Positions 1-9,318 of a stretch of 64,000 nt of DNA are shown here, one piece after another. The position numbers and the translations under genes were made by a program. The notes under the pieces were generated by a model. It was not told the origin of the DNA and did not search any database. It was given only the letters and a program-made list of their open reading frames with translations. Each line of letters opens with the position of its first letter. Within the stretch, counting starts at the first letter, position 1. Source of the stretch: Archaeoglobus sp. UBA234 (GTDB lineage Archaea > Halobacteriota > Archaeoglobi > Archaeoglobales > Archaeoglobaceae); assembly GCA_002494625.1 (NCBI GenBank), contig DACH01000020.1, positions 62,001 to 126,000 on the forward strand, read 5' to 3'.

Positions 1-233
1 GAAACGACAGGGGTAATCACATAACCATGGTGATCCTCCGAATAATCTCCCTCTTCAACCTGATGACAGATATAGCAGCTTACGCCCACTTTCGAATGTT
101 CACTTCTCCTCCAATCTTCAACGATTGTGGGGGTTTGAGAACTATGACAGGCAATACATGCATCCTGAGCAGTTGCAATATTCAGCAAAATTATCATTGA
201 AATAATCAGGACAAATGCAACTATCCATCGCAT
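1..233 (-). CDS. Multihaem c-type cytochrome, N-terminal part (runs off the window)
   Basis: The first 77 residues are visible. A signal peptide comes first (MRWIVAFVLIISMIILLNIATAQ, shown only in part here as a Met-Arg-Trp start, hydrophobic core and ATAQ end). Two CxxCH haem sites follow, CIACH and CYICH, separated by TPTIVEDWRRSEHSKVGVS. The spacing and the DWxxSxH..GVxCYxCH pattern resemble hydroxylamine-oxidoreductase-like octahaem cytochromes, exported electron carriers of metal- or nitrogen-respiring archaea and bacteria. The rest of the protein, and therefore the haem count, lies outside the window. The ccmE and ccmF genes near 48-50 kb would supply covalent haem attachment. Family assignment beyond multihaem cytochrome is inference. 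Confidence 0.85.
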   Translation of the reverse strand, partial: MRWIVAFVLIISMIILLNIATAQDACIACHSSQTPTIVEDWRRSEHSKVGVSCYICHQVEEGDYSEDHHGYVITPVV

Positions 234-318
234 GTTTATAATTCTAATGATAAACATATATAAACTAAGATGCAAACAATTTCGAAATTATTAAAAATGT
301 TAAATGTAAGTGTAGGCT

Positions 319-864
319 ATGCTAAGGGTCAGGATTAGAACCCCGGCTCAGGATTGTCGTCTATCAAGAATTCATCATGGCGCCATAATAAAGCACCAAA
401 CTATCTTCAAAGGCAAAGAAGGTGTAAAAGCCGTCATTAATATAAAAACACCGAGTAACGAGAACATTGAAGTTGTTGATGAGCACAAATGCGAATTAGC
501 TTTGAGCATGCTGGCAGGTGGAGCAATCATTACCTCTGCAGAAGTTTCTGAAGGAGAGATCCTGTGGGACATGGTATGCAGAGACAACGATGTTTTCAGA
601 AAGGTAATAAAAAACTTGGAAAAATTGAGGGTTGATTATGACATCATCTACAAAATTGGCTTTAACGAGAAAAGTGAGTTGGACAAAATCACCTACAATG
701 AATATCTGATATTAAAACTGGCTTTTGAAAGAGGATTTTTTGAAAGTCCTAAAAAAATCAGGCTTGAAGATCTGGCTAAAACTCTTGAAATATCTAAATC
801 AACTGCTTCAGAAACTTTGAGAAGGGCTATTAAGAAGGTTGTGACCAAATATTTTGAACAGTAG
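319..864 (+). CDS. Bat-type helix-turn-helix (HTH_10) transcriptional regulator
   Basis: A 181-residue protein. The last 55 residues (YNEYLILKLAFERGFF then LEDLAKTLEISKSTASETLR) are a typical HTH_10 bacterio-opsin-activator-like DNA-binding domain, which in archaea usually sits at the C-terminus behind a variable sensing domain. The N-terminal 120 residues carry a mixed alpha/beta region (ELALSMLAGGAIITSAEVSEG, ILWDMVCRDNDVFRKVIKNL) like the small-molecule-sensing part of Archaeoglobus homologues. The protein is slightly short at the N-terminus and the first 30 residues (MLRVRIRTPAQDC...) look unlike the family, so the true start may be internal or the 5' end may be damaged. Its target is unknown. 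Confidence 0.7.
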   Translation: MLRVRIRTPAQDCRLSRIHHGAIIKHQTIFKGKEGVKAVINIKTPSNENIEVVDEHKCELALSMLAGGAIITSAEVSEGEILWDMVCRDNDVFRKVIKNLEKLRVDYDIIYKIGFNEKSELDKITYNEYLILKLAFERGFFESPKKIRLEDLAKTLEISKSTASETLRRAIKKVVTKYFEQ

Positions 865-1242
865 TCTTTCTGCATTCCTGAGCTTAATTAAAAATGGAGA
901 TGATGAATCTCTTGCTGAAGGTATTTTGAAAAACAATTGTTTAAAAAGCGTAGAACATAGGAGAACAAATTCTGGTATTATAACGGCGAGAGTACCAAAG
1001 GATGCTCACAAAACCCTTGCTGAAGGTGAATTCAATAGATAGTATATAAGAGGAGTGAGTAGAAAAGGTATTTCCGAGGGATTAGAAATTGAAGTCTACA
1101 GAGCAAAACAAGTTAAGAATCCAAGACCTGAGTCTCAAGCTCTGATCGGTAAAACATTAGATCCAAAAAACTACTTGATGATTTAAGAGAGAATATTGGG
1201 GTTGATACTGCTTTGGGTGTACTTGCTGGACCAAACTCTTGA
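854..1242 (+). pseudogene. Decayed reading frame of unknown function
   Basis: An ATG overlaps the end of the preceding regulator. It opens a frame that ends at a TAG at 1040-1042, resumes in the same frame (YIRGVSRKGISEGLEIEVYR) and then needs a one-base shift in the A-run at 1165-1170 to continue as LLDDLRENIGVDTALGVLAGPNS before a TGA at 1240-1242. The protein-like composition on both sides of the stop and of the shift argues for one broken gene. A segment resembling SGIITARVPKDAHKTL is reminiscent of ribbon-helix-helix proteins, but I do not recognise the family. Confidence 0.4.
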
Positions 1243-1273
1243 TTAAGTGTACGCTTAAAGAGATAGAAGGGTG

Positions 1274-1332
1274 TAAACTGAAGGTGCTCAAAGCTTCTCT
1301 GACCTAAGGTCTTATAAAAATGTTTCAGTTTA
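1274..1332. repeat. Inverted repeat behind the decayed gene
   Basis: TAAACTGAA at 1274-1282 and its perfect complement TTCAGTTTA at 1324-1332 enclose a second small palindrome, GACC-TAA-GGTC, at 1301-1311. The structure lies between convergent genes, so it may act as a bidirectional terminator or be the ends of a tiny mobile repeat. Confidence 0.35.
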
Positions 1333-1342
1333 CTCGCAAAAG

Positions 1343-1879
1343 TTAAACATGTGATTTTGCAAGAGACTTTAGCATCGCCAAGGTTTCCCACTTCCCATCG
1401 TGAAGCTCATTTGCGAGCATCAGAACTTCCTCGACCTCTTCACTCAGGTCTATATTTTTCAAAGCGAGCAGAGCTGTGAAGATCCTATCTGCTTCATCAA
1501 AGCTGATATTTCCTTCTTCCAAATCTTTCGCCACCTCAATTGCAAGTTTGACGATCTTCTTTTCTGCCTCTTTCACATCCACATCCACGAGATCGAGTAT
1601 TTCCATGACCCTTTCTAGAACCTCAGCAGGAAAGGCGAGTTCGAAAACCCTTTTTGCCCTCCCACTCTCAATCTTCGTGGTTGATTTAACAAGCCCTTTT
1701 TCCTCCAGCCAGTCCAAATGATGTTTCACAGTTCCAGGATCCAAGTTCATGGCCCTGGCTATGGAGTAGGCAGTATTAACACCACTTTCAATTAGCCTGA
1801 TAATTTCATTTCTCCTTACGATCCCTATGCTGAGCCTCTTTTTTATAGCTTGAGTCACATCTCCCATTTTAACACCCAC
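1343..1879 (-). CDS. Winged-helix (ArsR-like) transcriptional regulator
   Basis: A 178-residue protein. Residues 20-75 form a winged helix: RRNEIIRLIESGVNTAYSIA, a recognition region around LDPGTVKHHLDWLEEKGLVK and a wing around SGRAKRVFELA. The remainder is acidic and helical (KEAEKKIVKLAIEVAKDLEE and following) and is probably a dimerisation region. An internal Met (MGDVTQ, residue 5) is an equally good start. A pair of inverted ATATTGGGT boxes lies upstream in the divergent intergenic region (1942-2008), suggesting self-regulation and control of the small gene on the other side. Ligand unknown. Confidence 0.75.
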   Translation of the reverse strand: MGVKMGDVTQAIKKRLSIGIVRRNEIIRLIESGVNTAYSIARAMNLDPGTVKHHLDWLEEKGLVKSTTKIESGRAKRVFELAFPAEVLERVMEILDLVDVDVKEAEKKIVKLAIEVAKDLEEGNISFDEADRIFTALLALKNIDLSEEVEEVLMLANELHDGKWETLAMLKSLAKSHV

Positions 1880-1941
1880 AAGACCATTATGGGTTTCACA
1901 CTCTTTTCGGCTGAAATGGTCTCACTCTTTTGCACATTAAC

Positions 1942-2008
1942 CTATATTGGGTATCGTATATAAAGGTTTTGTTTGAGAAAAGTATAAATACTCGAAACCC
2001 AATATTAG
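1942..2008. promoter_or_regulatory. Divergent promoter region with inverted ATATTGGGT boxes
   Basis: ATATTGGGT ends at 1952 and its complement ACCCAATAT begins at 1997, leaving about 44 bases between them. TATA-like stretches lie inside (TATATAAAGG near 1957 and GTATAAATAC near 1982). The second is about 30 bases before the GTG at 2015, a normal archaeal spacing. The boxes are plausible operators for the adjacent winged-helix protein. Confidence 0.45.
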
Positions 2009-2014
2009 ATAACG

Positions 2015-2209
2015 GTGAGATTTGAGTTCAGAGATGGCAAACATATACACAGAATAAGGATCGCCACCTACAACTTTATGGAAGATGGAATAAGCATGAT
2101 CTACGAAAAAAGACAACTGGATGGGAGAATAATTGAGGTCTGGCACCTTATTCTTTCAAATGAAGGGGAGTTTATTCACAGACATAGAAAGTATCCCTCA
2201 GAGGATTAA
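2015..2209 (+). CDS. Small basic protein of unknown function
   Basis: A 64-residue protein with a GTG start about 30 bases downstream of a TATA-like sequence, so probably nearly leaderless. The sequence is rich in His, Arg and Glu and reads as a single small beta-rich domain (RFEFRDGKHIHRIRIATYNF, then WHLILSNEGEFIHRHRKY). I do not recognise the family. It is divergent from the winged-helix regulator and shares its operator-like boxes, so it may be the regulated target. Confidence 0.5.
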   Translation: MRFEFRDGKHIHRIRIATYNFMEDGISMIYEKRQLDGRIIEVWHLILSNEGEFIHRHRKYPSED

Positions 2210-2392
2210 TTTCAATTCTTTCAAGAACCATCTGATGTATCTCTTTTCTCCTTGTTTTCGGAGCTCTATCGCCTGTTTTGCCAGCTTGTGAATTTTGTTG
2301 CAGCATGTCTCGTAGAACCAACGCTTCTTTTCCAGCATTTTCTTGCTCGGAAAGCTTGATTTTGGAAACAAGGAAATGTAAAGTTGATGAAG
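2198..2392 (-). pseudogene. C-terminal remnant of an unidentified basic protein
   Basis: An open stretch on the minus strand after a TAA at 2393-2395 reads LHQLYISLFPKSSFPSKKML and then KKRWFYETCCNKIHKLAKQA through to a TGA at 2198-2200. An ATG at 2336-2338 would give a 46-residue protein, but the protein-like sequence continues upstream of that Met without another start. The frame beyond the TAA is also partly readable (MLNILTT). It looks like the tail of a larger basic gene, possibly transposon-derived. It overlaps the end of the plus-strand gene by 12 bases. Confidence 0.35.
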
Positions 2393-2510
2393 TTATGTTG
2401 TCAGGATATTTAGCATAGGTTCAGATGTCGTAGGCCTACTCACCTCTAGGGATGTGTTGGATGTAAAGATTGGCATATTCTGTCTGCAAAGCCCCACTAA
2501 GTCTTAATTC

Positions 2511-2870
2511 TTACATTGTTATTGAAAGAATCTGGAGCAGAAATCCAGTAACTATTAATATTATTGCTAAAATCTCTGGGAGGTATCTATAGCATTGTAG
2601 AAGCGATATAAACCCTATCAATCCACTAGCAAAGATAACTATAAAAATGATTGAGAGAATAGAATTAGGTAGAACAAATTTCAAAGTTGCTGCAGTGGCT
2701 AATGCTAAACCTCCAACAATTATGGTAAATACCAATTCGGATTGGCTATGATTCAACTTCTCAAGCAGAATCGTGAAAAAAGTTCTTGCGGCCAAAAGCA
2801 CCCCGATTACATCTAAGTACAGCCCTATTATTGCCATTATTTGGTTCGTTCCTAATGCTGTAGTATCCAT
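2511..2870 (-). CDS. Small four-helix membrane protein, unknown function
   Basis: A 119-residue protein with four likely transmembrane segments: about residues 12-32 (IMAIIGLYLDVIGVLLAARTF), 46-66 (LVFTIIVGGLALATAA), 70-92 (SILSIIFIVIFASGLIGFIS) and 98-117 (LPEILAIILIVTGFLLQIL). There is no conserved catalytic motif. It stands alone in the accessory region between a gene remnant and an orphan plus-strand gene. Membrane location is a firm reading; function is unknown. Confidence 0.6.
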   Translation of the reverse strand: MDTTALGTNQIMAIIGLYLDVIGVLLAARTFFTILLEKLNHSQSELVFTIIVGGLALATAATLKFVLPNSILSIIFIVIFASGLIGFISLLQCYRYLPEILAIILIVTGFLLQILSITM

Positions 2871-3042
2871 ATTACCCTATATGTTTGCTTAAGATAGTAT
2901 AATGCTTTTCCCTCCTCAAAAAAGGACTATGAATCGAGGATAGTAAACAGGCTTTTCTAAGTTAGGTAAAAGTTAAACATCTGAATTGTTCCAAGATAAA
3001 CAACGGTAAAACTTTTTAGATAAATTATTTACCAATTCGAAT

Positions 3043-3456
3043 ATGGAAGAGACCCAGGAAATGTCAATAATTTTCGAAAGAAAATTTAGAGATAGGGGTG
3101 TTATTGGACGAATAAAAAAGAAATTCCGATTATTCTTTACTTCCGATGCTGAAATTCGTTTTATGAAGCAGGAACTGATAAATGAGTTGAAACCAATATA
3201 CGAAAGGGTCATCAGAAGTAGAGGAGGTAACGAGGAGTTTAATGAGTTATCTATTGCCTACTTTGATGAAAGAATTAACACATTACCAAAACAAATTGTA
3301 GTCGAGTTATACGAGGATTTGCAACTCCTTAAGAGTTTAAAAAATAAAAGAGCCGCTGAATTCCTGCTGGTCGAATTAATAGCAAAGATGAACCTGCTTT
3401 ATAGCTTGAATGGCTGGTTCTTAAAAAAAGTAATAAAGCATCTTCGTGGGCTTTGA
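3043..3456 (+). CDS. Charged helical protein of unknown function
   Basis: A 137-residue, strongly charged, predominantly helical protein without Cys or obvious motifs. A basic N-terminus (IFERKFRDRGVIGRIKKKFR) precedes long amphipathic helices (KQELINELKPIYERVIRSRG; QIVVELYEDLQLLKSLKNKR; AEFLLVELIAKMNLLYSL) and a basic tail. It could be a nucleic-acid-associated or partner-binding protein; I do not recognise the family. The next plus-strand gene starts 55 bases downstream, so the two may be one unit. Confidence 0.5.
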   Translation: MEETQEMSIIFERKFRDRGVIGRIKKKFRLFFTSDAEIRFMKQELINELKPIYERVIRSRGGNEEFNELSIAYFDERINTLPKQIVVELYEDLQLLKSLKNKRAAEFLLVELIAKMNLLYSLNGWFLKKVIKHLRGL

Positions 3457-3511
3457 GTTTCGGCAAAAGTTTATTTTTAAAAGTTAAACCCAACCAGGGA
3501 AACAAGACACT

Positions 3512-3796
3512 ATGGACCCAATAACTACTGGCCTTGCTGTATTCGGGAGTGATGTGTTGACAGGTGCTGGGAGTGAACTGGGAAGATATATCGTGGAAGG
3601 AATTAATAGACCTAAGGACAACGATGTAGATGTGTTCTTCAAAAGATACATAGAAGGAGGAGGAGAACCAGAGATTACGTTGGATAGAGTTGGCAATGTG
3701 ACTATTATTGCCGCTTTACAACAAAGTTGCCTGGAGCATGCTTCACCTCAAACTCGACTACCCAGACCTCTTGTTCTGGGTTCCATGAGCCATTGA
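3512..3796 (+). CDS. Small protein, probably truncated at its C-terminus
   Basis: A 94-residue protein. Residues 1-66 read as natural sequence: MDPITTGLAVFGSDVLTGAG, then a charged segment and EPEITLDRVGNVTII. The last 30 residues are encoded opposite the end of the ASCH-domain gene (3705-4055, minus strand) and have a shadow-frame composition (SCLEHASPQTRLPRPLVLGS). The simplest reading is that the original 3' end was lost and the frame now runs into antisense of its neighbour. Family unknown. Confidence 0.4.
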   Translation: MDPITTGLAVFGSDVLTGAGSELGRYIVEGINRPKDNDVDVFFKRYIEGGGEPEITLDRVGNVTIIAALQQSCLEHASPQTRLPRPLVLGSMSH

Positions 3797-4055
3797 TTTC
3801 TTTCCAGATTCGTTTGAACTGTTCGATGCTGTAGCCTCCCTCTGCTTGAGCATCCTCGGGAGAGAGATCACCTAACCTTTCTTTTCTAAGCCCTGTAACT
3901 CTCAGCAGGGCAAAGTAATCTTTACTGAAAAGCTTTGTCTTTGCCTTGTATATCCTGCCAACCTTCACTCGTGGCTTTTTCCACACCCTCCTGGTCTGTG
4001 TTTTGAGGCCAGATAGGACGGGTTGTACATGTTCAGGTTTGAAAAGCAGGACCAT
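3705..4055 (-). CDS. ASCH-domain (PUA-like) RNA-binding protein
   Basis: A 116-residue single-domain protein. The N-terminus LLFKPEHVQPVLSGLKTQTR has the ASCH signature (target of F/K..ik.GkKt.e.R), followed by VKVGRIYKAKTKLFSKDYFA, VTGLRKERLGDLSPEDAQAE, a GGYSIEQFKRIWKEINGSW helix and a final WVVEFEV strand. ASCH domains are PUA-like and have been linked to RNA binding or nucleoside deamidation; which applies here cannot be told. It stands alone in the accessory stretch and overlaps the 3' end of the opposite-strand small gene. Confidence 0.75.
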   Translation of the reverse strand: MVLLFKPEHVQPVLSGLKTQTRRVWKKPRVKVGRIYKAKTKLFSKDYFALLRVTGLRKERLGDLSPEDAQAEGGYSIEQFKRIWKEINGSWNPEQEVWVVEFEVKHAPGNFVVKRQ

Positions 4056-4377
4056 CAGACATCAGCCCTCTTTTATCACCTTTCTGAACCATACTTAAAA
4101 AGCAATAGGAGCATAAAGCCACTTGCATCCTCATTTGTGTATAGTAAAGCTCCCCTTCAAAACTCTACTTAAATTGTCTAATACGAATTTCAGCAAAACA
4201 TCAGCTACCGCGTAAAGTTTTGGCCTTGATGATGTCAAAGGAACTATTAAACAACTAATTAAACATTATTTCTACTGAGCTATAACCGAATTCTAACTGA
4301 ATTTCTGCGAAGATCAGGATCTACACTATTTAAATTAAATCGAAAAAATTAAAACAGATCAACTATAAACTCGCTCT
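4056..4377. other. Intergenic stretch without a supportable gene
   Basis: AT-rich sequence between the ASCH gene and the acyl-CoA synthetase beta subunit. The minus strand holds about 40 protein-like codons around 4130-4260 (LYAVADVLLKFVLDNLSRVL) without a start, possibly a gene remnant. The last 60 bases must carry the promoter of the downstream gene, but no clear TATA box is at the expected distance. Confidence 0.3.
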
Positions 4378-5001
4378 ATGAAAAAATTTCTTCCGGAACA
4401 CCTATCAAAAGAGCTGCTGGAAAAATATGGGATTCGTACTGCAAAATGCATTTTTGCAGAAAGTGAAGATGAGGTACTTAAGGCAGCCAAAAAAATTGGA
4501 TTTCCTCTGGTTATGAAGGTTGTTTCTGAGAAAATCATTCATAAAAGTAGGGTGAATGGTGTCTTACTGAATCTAAAAGATGAGGATGAGGTTTTAGATG
4601 GATACAGGAAATTGATGAAAATTCCTGATGCAGAAGGTGTTAACCTTCAACCAATGCTTGAAAGGGGAATTGAGGTAGTAATAGGCATCACCAAAGATGA
4701 GAATTTTGAAAGGGTTTTAATGTTTGGTCTTGGAGGTGTATTCGTTGAAGAACTCAATGATGTGTCCTTCAGACTTATTCCCATAAACAGATGTGATGCG
4801 GAAGAGATGATAAATGAGATCATGGGCTACAGAATACTCAAAAAAATCGGCATTCAAAGTATTGTCACCCTACTTACAAAAATTTCAGATATTGCAGAGA
4901 GAGAGAATATAGTTGAGATGGATTTGAACCCTGTATTTGTGTACGAAGGAGATTATGCCGTTGCAGATGCAAGAATGTGGATTCTGGAAAGTCTGAACTG
5001 A
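4378..5001 (+). CDS. acdB: ADP-forming acyl-CoA (acetyl-CoA) synthetase, beta subunit
   Basis: A 207-residue ATP-grasp protein. This is the subunit that binds ATP/ADP and completes phosphoryl transfer in acyl-CoA + ADP + Pi = acid + CoA + ATP, the archaeal substrate-level phosphorylation step. Motifs include GFPLVMKVVSEKIIHKSRVN, whose His matches the conserved HK...GGV region, a GLGGVFVEELNDVSFRLIP core and the metal-binding MDLNPVFVY near the end. It is slightly shorter than the usual 230 residues, mostly at the C-terminus. The alpha subunit is encoded next door on the other strand, tail to tail, so the pair is not one transcript. Confidence 0.88.
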   Translation: MKKFLPEHLSKELLEKYGIRTAKCIFAESEDEVLKAAKKIGFPLVMKVVSEKIIHKSRVNGVLLNLKDEDEVLDGYRKLMKIPDAEGVNLQPMLERGIEVVIGITKDENFERVLMFGLGGVFVEELNDVSFRLIPINRCDAEEMINEIMGYRILKKIGIQSIVTLLTKISDIAERENIVEMDLNPVFVYEGDYAVADARMWILESLN

Positions 5002-5061
5002 TCGAATTAAGAGAGTTTGAATTAGCTGAATTAACTTACTTGAATATATTTCAATCCTATT

Positions 5062-6492
5062 TCAATCCGGACACTTCTGAAACTTTTCTTTGATGTAGCC
5101 ATATTCTACAAGTGCTGCGAGAGCCTTTGCAGCGAGCTCAGGAGTGGGGAATGTGGGTATCAGATTTTTCTCAAGTGTTGATCTCTCCTCATCCCAGAAA
5201 CCTGGGGGATAGTTAAGACACATGGTAACAGATTTTCTCGTCTCCTTTTGAGCTTCGATGATATGCTTCACCGGGAGCTCTAGAAAATCCTCCGACCATG
5301 AGTAAATGTAGTTTAAGGCTACAGCATCAACATTTTCATCATGAAGAACAGTTCTGATTACCTCTCCACATAAATCCGGGTCATTTGCAACATATCCGAG
5401 ATCTACAGGGTTGGTTCTGATTGTATATGGAGGCATCAGATCAAAGAGCTTTTTCTGTGTTTCTTCAGAGAATTCAGTGAGGATAAGCCCTTTTTTCTCA
5501 CAAAAATCTGCAGAAATTATCCCGAGACCAGCAACCAGAGAAATAACCGCAACTCTTCTCCCCTCAGGTGGTGGCTGAAAAGCTAAAGCCTTTGCAGATG
5601 AAACGAGTTCGAGAACATCTTCAACAACAATTACACCATACTGCCTGAAAGCAGAGGTGTAAAGCTCGTATTTACCTGCCAAGGAACCTGTATGGGATTT
5701 TGCTGCCCTGTCAGCCTTTCTGAACTTCCCAGCCTTGTATGCGACAACTGGCTTAATCTTCGCAAGCTGTTTTGCTGCCTCCATCATTTTCCTCGGTGCA
5801 TCTATTCCTTCCACATAAAGTGCAACACTCTTCGTCTCATCATCTGAAGCGAGGTAATGGAGAATGTCATGAAAATCCGTGTTTACACGATTTCCAAGCC
5901 CTATGATTTTGCTGAAACCTATTCCTTCTTTTATTGCATAGGGCATTACAACATGACATACACCACCGCTCTGGCTCACGAGCGAGATGTTTCCCTTTTT
6001 AATCATGGAAAGAGCTGGAGTAAAACTTGCATTTAGGTTGGCACTTAAATTAACCATGCCAAAAGTGTTCGGGCCTATAATCCTGATTCCTGCCTGGTTA
6101 GCAATTTCTGCAAGCCTTTTGTGAAACTCCTCTCCTCCCTCAATTTCCGCCTCTCTGAATCCTGCCGTTATAACAACCGCTCCTTTTACACCCTTTTTTG
6201 CACAATCCTCCATCACATCAAAAATAGCACTCTGAGGAACGGCTATTACTGCAAGATCAATTTTGTCTGGAATAGATTCAAGTGAAGGGTATGTTCTTAT
6301 ACCCGCCAGCTCTCTGTGCTTTGGATTGACAGGATAAACTCTCCCCTTAAACCCACTGCTCATAAAGCTCTGGAGTACATGATAACCCATTTTCTTCGAA
6401 CTTGAAGACACTCCAATGAGTGCAACAGATCCAGGATAGAAAAGGGGTTTAAAGGACTCTGCAATTGTGGATGAATCATGTTCAGCTACCAT
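5062..6492 (-). CDS. acdA: ADP-forming acyl-CoA (acetyl-CoA) synthetase, alpha subunit
   Basis: A 476-residue protein with the order of the ADP-forming family. A CoA-binding Rossmann domain (about 15-135; SVALIGVSSSSKKMGYHVLQ) leads into ligase domains with the loop RIIGPNTFGMVN and SLVSQSGGVCHVV. The catalytic phospho-histidine site is KSHTGSLAG, His267. The enzyme forms acyl phosphate from acyl-CoA and passes the phosphoryl group to the beta subunit. It may serve acetyl, branched or aryl acids; the subunits alone do not tell. The first 10 residues are not conserved, so an internal start is possible. Confidence 0.9.
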   Translation of the reverse strand: MVAEHDSSTIAESFKPLFYPGSVALIGVSSSSKKMGYHVLQSFMSSGFKGRVYPVNPKHRELAGIRTYPSLESIPDKIDLAVIAVPQSAIFDVMEDCAKKGVKGAVVITAGFREAEIEGGEEFHKRLAEIANQAGIRIIGPNTFGMVNLSANLNASFTPALSMIKKGNISLVSQSGGVCHVVMPYAIKEGIGFSKIIGLGNRVNTDFHDILHYLASDDETKSVALYVEGIDAPRKMMEAAKQLAKIKPVVAYKAGKFRKADRAAKSHTGSLAGKYELYTSAFRQYGVIVVEDVLELVSSAKALAFQPPPEGRRVAVISLVAGLGIISADFCEKKGLILTEFSEETQKKLFDLMPPYTIRTNPVDLGYVANDPDLCGEVIRTVLHDENVDAVALNYIYSWSEDFLELPVKHIIEAQKETRKSVTMCLNYPPGFWDEERSTLEKNLIPTFPTPELAAKALAALVEYGYIKEKFQKCPD

Positions 6493-6587
6493 AAATGGAA
6501 TGTGAGGGTATCAGTATTAATTATTTCGATTTTCAAAAGATGACTAAAAGATGTTCAAACGATGCTTAAAAGATGATTTAAAAAAGC

Positions 6588-7901
<1,314 letters not shown>

Positions 7902-8077
7902 TTAAACCTTTCCTCATATTCAGAACAAAAAATTGAGGAAAAGTCTTTTTCAGAAAGCCTGTACATATTCGAAGTTATTCTGAGTTCTTCCATCTTTCTT
8001 GCAATTACAGGTGCTTTGAAGTAGCTATTATACCAATGAGTTGTATGCAATCTTAATGTATGCGAGATGAAAAATTT

Positions 8078-8716
8078 TCAGGGAACAAACCCTTTTTCTC
8101 CCTCTGCAACGATTCTACTTTCACTTGTAATTCTGTAGCCTTCAAAAGTGTCTATGTGGTGGTACACCCTCCATCTTCTAAGTCCACACAATGTAAAAAA
8201 TTCTGTTTTAATCTCTTCCTCCATGATGACCTTTGGTCTCATGTCCTTTACATCATCGGACCACTGGAATTTCTCGATTTCGCATTCCTCGATTATTTCA
8301 TGCCATCCCCATGAAAGGTAGTACCACAAAGCCCCAAACTCGTTCATCTCCCTTGCAAACAGAGATGCAGAGATATATGACTCAGGAGATCCATCTCCTT
8401 CCAGAACATCCATAACACAGAGTGCATTTCTGGGTTTTGGAGTTTTGAGTGAGCCATTTAATCTCGCACATTCATTGACTTCTGGAAATCCCTCCTTTAA
8501 AGCCCAGACAACACCTGATCCACTGAGACCTTCTCTGTAGAGGTAGCCCCTGAGTATGTAACCCTTCCTAACCCATATCCCCCTGAAAAGTTTCAGAATA
8601 TCCATAGGGTCGACAGAGGATTTCTGCCATCCCTGCTTTGCAGGAACTCTCCACATATCCTCAGCACGGATATGGAGATCATTGAGTTCGTCTGCTGAGA
8701 AATAACATATTCTCAT
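8078..8716 (-). CDS. Unknown protein, possibly conserved in Archaeoglobales
   Basis: A 212-residue soluble protein with many aromatic residues and no transmembrane segment: ADELNDLHIRAEDMWRVPAK, IWVRKGYILRGYLYREGLSG, GALWYYLSWGWHEIIEECEI, then EFFTLCGLRRWRVYHHIDTF. The composition and the good start at an ATG preceded by a clean intergenic region make it a real gene. No catalytic motif is recognised. It is the last gene before the 20-bp repeat that starts the putative tRNA-linked element, so it marks the conserved chromosome side. Confidence 0.65.
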   Translation of the reverse strand: MRICYFSADELNDLHIRAEDMWRVPAKQGWQKSSVDPMDILKLFRGIWVRKGYILRGYLYREGLSGSGVVWALKEGFPEVNECARLNGSLKTPKPRNALCVMDVLEGDGSPESYISASLFAREMNEFGALWYYLSWGWHEIIEECEIEKFQWSDDVKDMRPKVIMEEEIKTEFFTLCGLRRWRVYHHIDTFEGYRITSESRIVAEGEKGFVP

Positions 8717-8988
8717 TTAACAAACCACCCGTATCCCAAATCTCCAGAAATAACAGCTCTGACTGCATTGTGAAAACTCTGGTAGAGATGATGAAAACTT
8801 CATTCACATTCAATATTGTGTGAGTGTTTTATTATAATGTTGCCGGTTTGGTTATGTTGGGCTACAGCAAAAACCACAGCGAACAATAACCGGGCAAAAT
8901 CTACGCAACTCAGAGTTAAATAGGCAGTCACACCCTCTGAATAACAGAGAATTTTACAATAAAGTAGTTCTAAGGAGATAAAAACAGT

Positions 8989-9008
8989 ACGCCGGGGCTG
9001 GGACTTGA
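8989..9008 (-). repeat. att-like copy of the tRNA-Ser 3' end
   Basis: Twenty bases identical to 14639-14658, comprising the 3' acceptor strand, T-stem and start of the T-loop of tRNA-Ser, with no tRNA body attached. Just inside, AAGAA-GG-TTCTT (9011-9022) forms a small palindrome. Confidence 0.65.
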
Positions 9009-9114
9009 GAAAGAAGGTTCTTAATAAGTAGGGGTTTATAAATAAAGAGAAACATAATCCAAGATAGGATGTCAGCCTTTAGCTTTCGCTTTTTTCTGAA
9101 GGATTTCTTTCGCT

Positions 9115-9318
9115 GTGGTAAACTTGCAGGTGGCAATGGACGGAAACGCCTTGGCTGGGCTTGTAAAAAAAGCGGTTCTGACAGATTTGGATAAAAAAGC
9201 AGATGAATTCTCTAAACTGTATAAATTAGGAGGGATGAGCAAAATGGAAGTTGTTGCCTGTTTTCTGCACTGGGTGTATGAAAAAGAGTTGAAGGGGATG
9301 GTTCATGGCGAAAGCTGA
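9115..9318 (+). CDS. Small helical protein of the element
   Basis: A 67-residue protein from a GTG start; an ATG seven codons in (MDGNALAG) is the alternative, and a GAAGGA about 12 bases before the GTG supports the longer form. Two helices are visible: LAGLVKKAVLTDLDKKADEF and KMEVVACFLHWVYEKELKGM. There is no recognised family. Its stop overlaps the next gene by 14 bases, so the two are probably translated together, as is common for short plasmid or virus genes. Confidence 0.5.
   Translation: MVNLQVAMDGNALAGLVKKAVLTDLDKKADEFSKLYKLGGMSKMEVVACFLHWVYEKELKGMVHGES

Noticed and set aside
325..350. GGATTAGAACCCCGGC resembling a tRNA T-loop
   Set aside because: The stem does not pair and the rest of the cloverleaf is missing; it lies in a protein-coding frame.
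1113..1391. 92-codon minus-strand frame opposite the decayed gene
   Set aside because: It is the shadow of the broken plus-strand gene and overlaps the winged-helix gene.
8780..8830. ATGATGA resembling a C box of a C/D guide RNA
   Set aside because: No D box (CTGA) at a suitable distance and no guide-like paired ends.
8954..9136. Minus-strand frame crossing the 20-bp repeat that would join the kinase remnant if the element were circular
   Set aside because: The frames do agree, but the left part has poor protein character and a one-in-three chance agreement is not evidence.
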